A stretch of 64,000 nt of DNA from Nitrospirota bacterium (lineage in GTDB: Bacteria > Nitrospirota > Thermodesulfovibrionia > Thermodesulfovibrionales > JdFR-88), in the NCBI GenBank assembly GCA_021813405.1, contig JAKAKS010000031.1, positions 1 to 64,000 of the forward strand. Direction: 5' to 3'. Positions 1 to 6,622 of this stretch are shown here, one piece after another. Each line of letters opens with the position of its first letter. The first letter of the stretch is position 1. The translations under genes and the position numbers were made by a program. The notes beneath the pieces are model-generated. The model was not told the origin of the DNA, searched no databases, and saw only the letters and a list, made by a program, of their open reading frames with translations.

Positions 1-118
1 CACAAGCGTGTGCCGGTGGCGGGTATGACTGTAATAGCTTTGGTGGCAACGATTATTCAAGCACTTATCCCGGTTTTGTTTCGTTGCCCAATGGAACAGT
101 AGGCAGCGGAAACTGGCA
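1..118 (+). repeat. Exact 118-bp direct repeat, copy 1 (continues beyond the window edge)
   Basis: Bases 1-118 are identical to 8091-8208. Identity stops at TT versus GG just after AACTGGCA. The copy is cut by the window start, so the true repeat may be longer. It lies in the same reading frame of two paralogous beta-helix genes in direct orientation, 8,090 bp apart. Confidence 0.95.
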
Positions 119-338
119 TTTGCTAGCCTCCTCACCAGCGGCTGAGGCTGGTGCGAATCTGACGGAAATTTTTACGGCCAGTAAGTTACCTACAAATAAC
201 TTAAATAATGGCATTACCGATATTAGTCAAGTAATTACGCGTCCCGCGCCTATTGTTTTGACCACAGGCTCACCAACCGGTTGGTCCATCGGGGCCTATG
301 AGGGGAAGCGGCCCAGTTCGCCGTTTAATTTACATTAA
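3..338 (+). CDS. C-terminal part of a secreted beta-helix-type protein (5' end outside the window)
   Basis: The reading frame is open from the window edge to TAA. Its 111 visible residues match the end of the beta-helix section of the large lipoprotein encoded at 6623-9541: both run through the GGNDYSSTYPGF segment and end with a GAYE motif. That indicates a paralogous extracellular, probably carbohydrate-binding or matrix, protein. This copy stops shortly after GAYE and lacks the tandem repeats and fibronectin part of its relative. The first 118 bases are identical to 8091-8208, so the two genes have recently recombined or duplicated. The function is inferred only from the paralogue. Confidence 0.7.
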   Translation, partial: QACAGGGYDCNSFGGNDYSSTYPGFVSLPNGTVGSGNWHLLASSPAAEAGANLTEIFTASKLPTNNLNNGITDISQVITRPAPIVLTTGSPTGWSIGAYEGKRPSSPFNLH

Positions 339-383
339 ATTATTTCTTTCTGGCAGGCAAATGTTATCATATTACAAGCTGAA

Positions 384-788
384 ATGGGACGACCTCAGAG
401 GTTTTTCTATATGCTCATGCTTATCCTGTTGTCAGCAGTCCTTCCGGCCTGCAGCGCTGGAGGCTCATCTAGCGCACCGGCGGGACAAATTGCTCCGCCG
501 ACAACTGGGAATGCCAGCACAACTCTTACTTGGGATGTGCCCAGCACGAACGTGGACGGCAGCGCTTTGATTGACCTGGCGGGATTCAGGATATATTACG
601 GGACATCATCGGGGCAGTACCGAGCTAAAGTAGACGTGCCGTTAAGTGCATGCAACATGTCCACAGGCACGTGCTCATATCCGGTCGGGGGACTTGCTGC
701 TGGGCAATATTATTTTGTTATTGCCGCTCTGGATAGTTATGGCCATGAGAGCGATTATTCCAGAGAATTGCCCAAGATGGCCCAGTAA
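384..788 (+). CDS. Small lipoprotein with a fibronectin type III-like domain
   Basis: This 134-residue protein begins with an Arg-containing n-region, a hydrophobic stretch and the lipobox LPAC, so it should be exported and lipid-anchored at the Cys near residue 23. After a Ser/Ala/Pro-rich linker, residues about 45-130 read like one fibronectin III-type beta-sandwich (TLTWDVP, FRIYYGTSSGQY, YYFVIAALDSYGHES). An alternative ATG at 411 has a better ribosome-binding site (AGAGG 9 nt upstream) but loses the positive n-region, so I keep 384. It follows the beta-helix gene fragment and is probably part of the same surface/matrix gene group. The exact role is unknown. Confidence 0.75.
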   Translation: MGRPQRFFYMLMLILLSAVLPACSAGGSSSAPAGQIAPPTTGNASTTLTWDVPSTNVDGSALIDLAGFRIYYGTSSGQYRAKVDVPLSACNMSTGTCSYPVGGLAAGQYYFVIAALDSYGHESDYSRELPKMAQ

Positions 789-890
789 AACCGGCATCCC
801 CTGGCAAATAAAACAACCCTTGCCCTCATTACAAGAATTCAAAGGGCATCAGTGCCGGCCATGATTTTAGTCTAATCCCTTAGCAGAGTA

Positions 891-908
891 CCACGGGCAT
901 GCCCGTGG
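891..908. repeat. Perfect 18-bp palindrome
   Basis: CCACGGGCATGCCCGTGG is perfectly self-complementary and lies about 100 bp after the small lipoprotein gene. It could be a transcript-end hairpin, but no T-run follows. The rest of 789-1047 shows no gene. Confidence 0.5.
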
Positions 909-1047
909 GTATCTATATTGAAATACACACCTGATTCCTTTTATTGAGACTAAACAATTTGTTGCTGGGCTATCGAGAATGCAAGCACAGTGCACGTTTC
1001 TCCAGAGAATGATTTTTCATTATCACAATTGCCCAGGAGGTCCTTTA

Positions 1048-1861
1048 ACAGGTTGTTGAAAAAGTCACCTGGAATGGCATAAATCATGCATATTGATTTC
1101 AGCCTCAAGAAATTTTCAACAGAAGAGGGAAACGATATGCGCGGCCGTAACGAGGAGGTAGATTTTCACGGAGAGAAACGCTCGAATGAGACTCACAAAT
1201 CCACGACCGATCCTGAAAGCAGGTTATTCAAAAAGGGCAAAGGCAAGGAAGCCAAGCTGTCTTATATGGGGCATGTGCTAATGGAAAACAGGAACGGTCT
1301 TGTCGTTGATACCGAGCTTACGTTAGCAACTGGAACAGCGGAACGCGAAGCGGCAAAAGACATGGTGGAAAACATTTCCGGCTCGCACCGGATAACAGTA
1401 GCCGGCGGCAAGAACTACGATACAAAGGATTTTGTAAAGGCGCTTCGGGGGTTTAATGCCACACCGCATGTGGCACAGAATGATAAGAGCCGGTCCTCCG
1501 CAATAGACCAAAGGACAACCCTGCACGAAGGATACGCAATCAGCCAGAAATTTCGAAAACGGATTGAAGAGATATTTGGATGGATGAAGGCAGTCGGCAA
1601 TTTAAGGAAGATCAAATACCGCGCCCAGACAAAGGCCGAATGGCACTTCACCTTCGCAGCGGCGGCATACAACCTGGTAAGAATGAGAAATCTCGGAGTT
1701 GGTACGGCATGAGCGCGGTAAAAAGCGGAAAGCGAATCAAAGTATCAGATGAAAATAGGCCAAAAGGCTTGAAGATGAAGGCATCGAATGTTGAAAATGC
1801 AAACAGGAAATTCCAAATGAAAGGGAATCCGGTTAAAAAACTGAGTTTTTCAACGTCCTGC
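1048..1861 (+). mobile_element. IS5-family insertion sequence remnant with both terminal inverted repeats
   Basis: The left end 1049-1068 (CAGGTTGTTGAAAAAGTCAC) and the reverse complement of the right end 1841-1860 (CAGGACGTTGAAAAACTCAG) match at 16 of 20 positions. A TA lies just outside each end (1046-1047 and 1862-1863), which fits a 2-bp target duplication. The element is only about 0.81 kb, shorter than a complete IS5-type element, because the 5' half of the transposase gene is missing. It separates the small lipoprotein gene from the nucleotide-sugar dehydrogenase gene, whose start codon is 13 bp beyond the element. Confidence 0.8.
1086..1712 (+). pseudogene. IS5-family transposase, C-terminal fragment, catalytically dead
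   Basis: The 208-residue frame aligns with the C-terminal half of IS5-type DDE transposases: KRSNETHKSTTDPESRLFKK, KGKGKEAKLSYMGH, TPHVAQN, SAIDQRTT, RKRIEEIFGWMK and AAAAYNLVRM. The N-terminal half carrying the first catalytic Asp is absent. The usual ADK-YDT segment with the second Asp reads GGKNYDT, so that Asp is replaced by Gly. The Glu of EEIFGWMK remains. The fragment therefore cannot be an active transposase. The first ~20 residues do not resemble the family and probably arose at the deletion junction. Confidence 0.85.
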
Positions 1862-1874
1862 TAGGGAGAACTGA

Positions 1875-3188
1875 ATGAAAACGCTAGATAAGATTAAAGA
1901 TCGCAGTGCAACCGTTGGCATTATCGGCCTTGGCTACGTCGGGCTTCCATTGGCCATAGAATTTGGAAGGGCGGGGTTCCCGGTAATCGGCTTTGATGTC
2001 GACGCAAGGAAGATAGACGCCCTGGATCAGGGCAAGTCTTACATAAAGCATATACCGCCGGGTGGTATACGTGAGATAAAAAACAAAGGGAACTTCAGGG
2101 CGACGACGGACTTCTCCCTGCTTGGGGAGGCCGACTGCGTTATTATCTGTGTGCCGACCCCTATCAATAGGTACCGTGAGCCCGACCTTACATATGTACT
2201 AAATTCCGCCAGGGCCGTTGCCTCTCGCCTCAGAAAAGGGCAGCTCATTGTTCTGGAGTCAACCACTTATCCCGGCACTACCGATGAGGACATGCGATCG
2301 ATATTGGAGGAAACAGGTTTAAAGGCGGGGCGGGATTTTCACCTTGCCTTCTCCCCGGAAAGGGAGGACCCAAACAACAAGAGCTTTTCTACCAGGACGA
2401 TACCAAAGATAGTGGGTGGGTATACCCAAACGTGTCTCAAGCTGGCCAATGCCCTTTATGGCTCTGTAATAGAAAAAACGGTACCGGTCTCCTCAACTAG
2501 GGTGGCGGAAGCGGCAAAGCTGCTTGAAAACATTTACAGGGCAGTCAACATAGCCCTGGTAAACGAGCTTAAGGTTCTGTTTGACAGAATGGATATAGAT
2601 ATATGCGAGGTCATTGAGGCGGCCAAGACTAAGCCCTTCGGGTTTCAGGCATTTTATCCCGGCCCGGGCCTTGGCGGACATTGCATACCCATAGACCCGT
2701 TCTATCTTACCTGGAAGGCAAGGGCGTATGATTTTCATACCAGGTTTATCGAGCTTGCCGGAGAGGTAAACACCTCGATGCCATATTATGTGGTAGACAG
2801 GATCGTAGAATCTCTTAACAAAAAGGGGAAAAGCATCGTGGGCTCAAGGGTCCTCATACTGGGGCTTGCCTATAAAAAGGACATCGACGACGTGAGGGAG
2901 TCGCCCTCGTTCAAGCTTATAGAACTGCTGAAGATGAAGGGCGCCGTGGTGGACTACAACGATCCCTTCGTTCCCAAGACACTGAAAATGCGAAAGTATA
3001 ATTTTAAAATGAGGTCGGTCCCCATCACGGCGGAGAACCTCAAGCGGTATGATTGCTCTGTCATTGCCACCGACCACTCCTGTTACGACTATGGGTTCAT
3101 AGCTGAAAACTCGCCGCTTCTTGTGGACACGCGCAATGCCACAAGAGAAGTGAAAGCAAGATACAAAAAGAACATAGTTAAAGCATGA
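1875..3188 (+). CDS. UDP-N-acetyl-hexosamine 6-dehydrogenase (WbpA/UDP-sugar dehydrogenase family)
   Basis: A 437-residue NAD-dependent dehydrogenase that should oxidise C6 of a UDP-N-acetyl-hexosamine to the uronic acid for polysaccharide synthesis in the cytoplasm. The N-terminal Rossmann motif GLGYVGLPLA lies near residues 19-28. The catalytic loop GGHCIPIDP places the nucleophilic Cys at residue 270, and the C-terminal part has the second NAD/UDP-binding lobe (VLILGLAYKKDIDD). The IDPFYLTW context favours the WbpA-type subfamily over plain UDP-glucose dehydrogenase, but the substrate is not proven. GGGAGA lies before the ATG. Its stop codon overlaps the exosortase start (ATGA), so the two are translationally coupled, tying polysaccharide synthesis to PEP-CTERM protein sorting. 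Confidence 0.88.
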   Translation: MKTLDKIKDRSATVGIIGLGYVGLPLAIEFGRAGFPVIGFDVDARKIDALDQGKSYIKHIPPGGIREIKNKGNFRATTDFSLLGEADCVIICVPTPINRYREPDLTYVLNSARAVASRLRKGQLIVLESTTYPGTTDEDMRSILEETGLKAGRDFHLAFSPEREDPNNKSFSTRTIPKIVGGYTQTCLKLANALYGSVIEKTVPVSSTRVAEAAKLLENIYRAVNIALVNELKVLFDRMDIDICEVIEAAKTKPFGFQAFYPGPGLGGHCIPIDPFYLTWKARAYDFHTRFIELAGEVNTSMPYYVVDRIVESLNKKGKSIVGSRVLILGLAYKKDIDDVRESPSFKLIELLKMKGAVVDYNDPFVPKTLKMRKYNFKMRSVPITAENLKRYDCSVIATDHSCYDYGFIAENSPLLVDTRNATREVKARYKKNIVKA

Positions 3189-4126
3189 GTGCAGGCGTGT
3201 CTGGGCCGGCAACATCAGGCGAATCTGCACCAGTGTTCCTTTCCGGGCCGAAAAAGATGGTTTCTATCTTGTTGGCCCTTACCGGAGCGGCCATATTTTA
3301 CGGGTCCCTAAAGGAGCTGCTTGAGTTCTCATTTCAGAATGAGAACTATTCGCATATGCCCCTGATTCCCTTTATAAGCGGGTACTTTTTTTGGCGGAAA
3401 AGGCATGAGATATCCTCAAATACAGGGAGTAAATTTAATGTCTTGGGTATACTGGCCCTGCTTTCTGGTGCTGCGGCGTATCTGATAGGTGTGCACAGGG
3501 CAGGCGTTTTTAATGAGAACGATTATCTTTTTTTCATGACGCTGGCGGCGGTCCTCTATTTTTTGGGCTGCTTTGCGCTTCTATTTGGGGTGGCTGCCTT
3601 CAGGGCCGCTGCGTTTCCGTTGCTTTTTCTTTTTTTTATGTTGCCGTTTCCATCTTTTATTCTGAACAAGGCCATATTTTTCCTGCGGGAAGGCTCAACT
3701 TGCGGTGCCAATTTTATATTCAAGATTGCCGGGATACCCTTTTTACACCACGGCTTTACTTTTGATTTCCCTGGGCTCAGCGTCTATGTGGCCCATGAGT
3801 GCAGCGGGATTCGTTCGAGCATCTCGCTTATTATCATGGGCGTGGTAATGGGCCAGATTTTTCTTGCAAGGTGGTCCGGCAGAATCCTCACGCTACTGGT
3901 GGCCGTTCCTCTGGCGATGTTTAAAAATTCGATCCGTATAGCCACGCTTACTATGCTTTCCCTCTATATTGACAGATCATTCATATACGGCAGATTGCAC
4001 AGGGACGGGGGCATCATTTTTTTCCTGATCGGTCTTTCTTTTTTGGGGCTGTTCATCCGTTTTGTAAGAAAATTTGAATGCCGGGGCGCAATGCCGGCTG
4101 AAAAAGCAGAGAAAATTAACAATTAA
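3185..4126 (+). CDS. xrt: Exosortase (EpsH family transpeptidase-like membrane protein)
   Basis: A 313-residue polytopic membrane protein with about eight hydrophobic segments. The exosortase catalytic triad is visible: Cys206 in HECSGIRSS, Arg251 in FKNSIRIATL and His272 in GRLHRDGG. Exosortases are thought to cleave the C-terminal PEP-CTERM signal of exported proteins at the cytoplasmic membrane, probably joining them to a surface carrier; this is family knowledge. There is no fused EpsI domain. The gene overlaps the dehydrogenase by 4 bp. A matching substrate lies 1.4 kb downstream. Confidence 0.9.
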   Translation: MSAGVSGPATSGESAPVFLSGPKKMVSILLALTGAAIFYGSLKELLEFSFQNENYSHMPLIPFISGYFFWRKRHEISSNTGSKFNVLGILALLSGAAAYLIGVHRAGVFNENDYLFFMTLAAVLYFLGCFALLFGVAAFRAAAFPLLFLFFMLPFPSFILNKAIFFLREGSTCGANFIFKIAGIPFLHHGFTFDFPGLSVYVAHECSGIRSSISLIIMGVVMGQIFLARWSGRILTLLVAVPLAMFKNSIRIATLTMLSLYIDRSFIYGRLHRDGGIIFFLIGLSFLGLFIRFVRKFECRGAMPAEKAEKINN

Positions 4127-4219
4127 AATTCCTGGCTCGGGTTTTACGTCTGAGGCGGCCCTGTTTTATGACGCCTGCCTGCTATTTGCGAACAGAAAAT
4201 AGTATATACAGGCATAAAT

Positions 4220-5287
4220 ATGGAAGGAGAAGCTGGATCAAGAGGCATGAGAGCAGATGAAAAAATAACCATGATCAGTAATGGCCATGGCCCTGTGACT
4301 GATGACAAGGCCTCAGGTATGTTCGGGATATTCGGACAATGCGCTCAGATTCAGAAGGTGTTCTCCACTATACGGAAGGTTGGCCCTTCAGACATTTCGG
4401 TGCTGGTGATAGGAGAAAGCGGTACGGGCAAGGAGCTTGTAGCCAGGGCAATACACGCTTTGAGCCTGCGTAATAGCGGCCCTTTCATCTCCATAAACTG
4501 CGGAGCAATCCCGGACAACCTGCTGGAAGCCGAGCTTTTCGGCCACGAAAAAGGGGCTTTTACCGGGGCTCATGTGCAGGTGATGGGCAAAGTTGAGTAT
4601 GCAGATAATGGCACTTTCTTTCTTGATGAAATAGGCGAGCTCCCTTTAAGTCTTCAGGTAAAACTCCTTAGATTTCTTCAGGAGCGCACTATCCAGCGGG
4701 TTGGCGGCAGGGAGGACATACTTGTGAACACAAGGATCATTGCCGCTACCAACGTGGATATAATGAAGGCTGTCAGGGAGAAGACCTTCCGGGAGGACCT
4801 CTATTACAGGCTTGGTGTTATGGTACTGCACCTCCCGCCGCTTAGAGAACGGGGAGAAGATATAATGCTACTGGCAAATATGTTTTTAATGAGGTTTGCC
4901 GAACGAATCGGGAAAAAGGAAAAGGGATTGAGCAAACAGGCCCAGGAATTCATAAATAATTATAAATGGCCGGGCAACATCAGGGAGCTTGAAAACAGGA
5001 TACAAAGAGGGGTCATAATGTCAGAGTCGCCTCTCATTGAAATACATGACCTTGGATTCACTGACGACGAAAGATGTTCAAAGGCGGTTTATATGAGGGG
5101 AGAAACCCTCAAGGCGGTAAAAAACAAAGTAGAAAAGGATTTTGTAATGAATGTTATAGACCGGCACAAGGGAAACATGACAAGGATAGCAGAAGAGCTT
5201 GGCGTAAGCCGTCAGACATTGTACGATCTTATTAAAAAACATGGTATCGCCAGCTACGTAGGCACCCGGACGGTCAGGGAGAGATAG
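4220..5287 (+). CDS. Sigma-54-dependent transcriptional activator without a receiver domain (PrsR-like)
   Basis: This 355-residue enhancer-binding protein has a central AAA+ domain with Walker A GESGTGKE (about residues 64-72), the sigma-54 contact loop GAFTGA (about 112), Walker B FFLDEIGE, the Arg-finger region REDLYYRL and WPGNIRELENR. The Fis-type helix-turn-helix is at the C-terminus (RIAEELGVSRQTLYDL). Its AAA+ sequence resembles the PEP-CTERM-associated regulator PrsR, but the N-terminal ~40 residues are too short for a phospho-receiver, so activity must be set another way. Alternative ATGs at 4250 and 4271 cannot be excluded. It probably drives the sigma-54 promoter of the neighbouring PEP-CTERM gene. 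Confidence 0.88.
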   Translation: MEGEAGSRGMRADEKITMISNGHGPVTDDKASGMFGIFGQCAQIQKVFSTIRKVGPSDISVLVIGESGTGKELVARAIHALSLRNSGPFISINCGAIPDNLLEAELFGHEKGAFTGAHVQVMGKVEYADNGTFFLDEIGELPLSLQVKLLRFLQERTIQRVGGREDILVNTRIIAATNVDIMKAVREKTFREDLYYRLGVMVLHLPPLRERGEDIMLLANMFLMRFAERIGKKEKGLSKQAQEFINNYKWPGNIRELENRIQRGVIMSESPLIEIHDLGFTDDERCSKAVYMRGETLKAVKNKVEKDFVMNVIDRHKGNMTRIAEELGVSRQTLYDLIKKHGIASYVGTRTVRER

Positions 5288-5316
5288 TAGTTGAGATAAG
5301 CGCGTTTCGGGCAAAC

Positions 5317-5355
5317 TGTAAAGAAAAATAGACAGTTCCTCAGGTTTTCTTTACA
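5317..5355. promoter_or_regulatory. Candidate upstream activator site: 11-bp perfect inverted repeat
   Basis: TGTAAAGAAAA (5317-5327) and TTTTCTTTACA (5345-5355) are perfect inverted repeats with a 17-bp spacer, 52-90 bp upstream of the -24 element of a sigma-54 promoter. That is the usual place for an enhancer-binding protein. The AT-rich stem without a clean T-run makes a terminator less likely. Confidence 0.5.
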
Positions 5356-5406
5356 CTTTAATTTTTATTTTGAATGGATTTTCTTAAAAATCAATGGTTT
5401 TCATCC

Positions 5407-5422
5407 TGGCATGAAACGTGCG
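5407..5422 (+). promoter_or_regulatory. Sigma-54 (-24/-12) promoter of the PEP-CTERM gene
   Basis: TGGCATGAAACGTGCG has the invariant GG and GC separated by exactly 10 bp, close to the consensus TGGCAC-N5-TTGC. Transcription would start near 5433 and leave a leader of about 100 nt, which contains a small UUCG-capped hairpin (AGTCTTCGGACT). Confidence 0.65.
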
Positions 5423-5535
5423 CTGACAATTTAAAAGAAGAAAAATCCTATTATCATTATCGGTTTTTCGCTGTATCATAGTACATGGTTTAGTCTTCGG
5501 ACTTTAGAGATGCTAATAAAGCAGGAGGGCACTTT

Positions 5536-6291
5536 ATGAACTGTCGAATAAGATCCGCGGTGATTATCATGTTCGTCCTGGTGTTCATTTTGCCAGTAGC
5601 CCGGGCCTATGCGGATCTGATTGATCCGGCAACGCTTCAGATCGGCAATCCGCCAACGGGAGGGGATCCTAATCTGATATCCTCGGCCTTCGGGATATAC
5701 CAGAATTCCAATTCGCCGGCGAATGCGCTTTACAATCCGCTGCTTCTTATCATAGGCATCCCCAACGTAGATGCGTCAAGCGTCATAGGGGGGTCTTTTC
5801 CGCTGCCGGGCATCAGCGTAAATAACGGTGGCACGGGGCAACTTGGCGGAGCTGATGTTTACGGAGGGAATTGGAATTACGGCGCCGGGTCCCCTTCAGG
5901 GTTCGGAGGTGACATGACGTCGGGAGATGAGATATATTCTTTTCTTGGAATTACAGGGACCGACCACTCCAATTCCTTCACGAATTGGTCTGGCGCAGAT
6001 AAGACATTGGGAATTGATCCTACAGAATTTGCCACATTCGTATTCGAGTTGACAGACACAAACATCAATCTATATCCCAATAAACAGGTTGTAGATGTGA
6101 CATTATCCGGAATCAAGCCCGGTACGCTTGCGGTTGCATATGGACAGGATGCAACTCATTTATATGATACGCCATTTACTCAAGCGGGTATGATAAATAA
6201 GGTGCCTGAGCCTTCCTCTATTTTCCTGCTGGGCAGTGGTGTGCTTGGCTTGGCATTATTATTTTGTTACCGCAGGAGAGAACTGGTTTAA
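5536..6291 (+). CDS. PEP-CTERM sorting-domain surface protein
   Basis: The 251-residue protein has an N-terminal signal peptide ending in ARAYA (about residue 26), a Gly/Asn-rich body, and a C-terminal exosortase signal: VPEP at 223-226, a hydrophobic helix (FLLGSGVLGLALLFC) and the basic tail YRRREL. It should be exported by Sec and processed by the exosortase encoded 1.4 kb upstream. The start is fixed by GGAGG 6 nt before the ATG. It sits alone behind the sigma-54 promoter and is closed by a strong terminator, so it is probably a monocistronic matrix protein. The body matches no enzyme family I recognise. Confidence 0.9.
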   Translation: MNCRIRSAVIIMFVLVFILPVARAYADLIDPATLQIGNPPTGGDPNLISSAFGIYQNSNSPANALYNPLLLIIGIPNVDASSVIGGSFPLPGISVNNGGTGQLGGADVYGGNWNYGAGSPSGFGGDMTSGDEIYSFLGITGTDHSNSFTNWSGADKTLGIDPTEFATFVFELTDTNINLYPNKQVVDVTLSGIKPGTLAVAYGQDATHLYDTPFTQAGMINKVPEPSSIFLLGSGVLGLALLFCYRRRELV

Positions 6292-6320
6292 AACAAAAGC
6301 AAGTGGCATTTTTTGTTATG

Positions 6321-6347
6321 AAAGGGGGCTTTTTGCCCCCTTTTTTT
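6321..6347 (+). terminator. Rho-independent terminator after the PEP-CTERM gene
   Basis: AAAGGGGGC, a TTTTT loop and GCCCCCTTT, followed by a run of T. Confidence 0.9.
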
Positions 6348-6440
6348 ATTTCCTGATGTGACCTGGGTTACATTTTTTTTTGCCGGAAGGTGATAAAACT
6401 TAATAGGTAAGTAGCAAGGCTCTTTGTAAATCAATAGTAC

Positions 6441-6530
6441 GGTCGTTTCCGAAAAGGTAAACCATGGGCAACCATGGGGCACAAAGCCACGGGACCTGAT
6501 ATGGGTCAGCCGGGCTGCCGAAGAAACAGT
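6441..6530 (+). ncRNA. c-di-GMP-I (GEMM) riboswitch aptamer
   Basis: The leader of the large lipoprotein gene carries the GEMM signature: GGTAAACC, a CCATGG-GCAA-CCATGG hairpin with a GNRA tetraloop (6462-6477), then GGCACAAAGCCACGGG, then AGCCGGGCTGCCGAAG. A closing stem can form from GTTTC (6445-6449) and GAAAC (6523-6527). Bases 6535-6552 are complementary to 6452-6469 at 17 of 18 positions, so an alternative fold would destroy the aptamer. GAAACAG (6523-6529) can also pair with CTGTTTC of the downstream terminator. This is a typical ligand-dependent transcription-termination layout; which state is ON cannot be decided by eye. Confidence 0.85.
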
Positions 6531-6559
6531 GCTTGCCCACGGTTTACCTTTTCAGCGTC

Positions 6560-6592
6560 AGGCCTGTTTCCTTTTGGAAACAGGCCTTTTTT
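6560..6592 (+). terminator. Leader terminator (expression platform of the c-di-GMP riboswitch)
   Basis: AGGCCTGTTTCC, loop TTTT and GGAAACAGGCCT form a perfect 12-bp stem followed by T6. It lies between the aptamer and the start codon at 6623, so it can only work as a conditional attenuator of the gene behind it. Confidence 0.88.
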
Positions 6593-6622
6593 ATTGTGAA
6601 ATTTGACGCAGGGAGGTGCGAT

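Noticed and set aside
891-908. The palindrome as a certain terminator
   Set aside because: No T-run follows on either strand; listed only as a palindrome.
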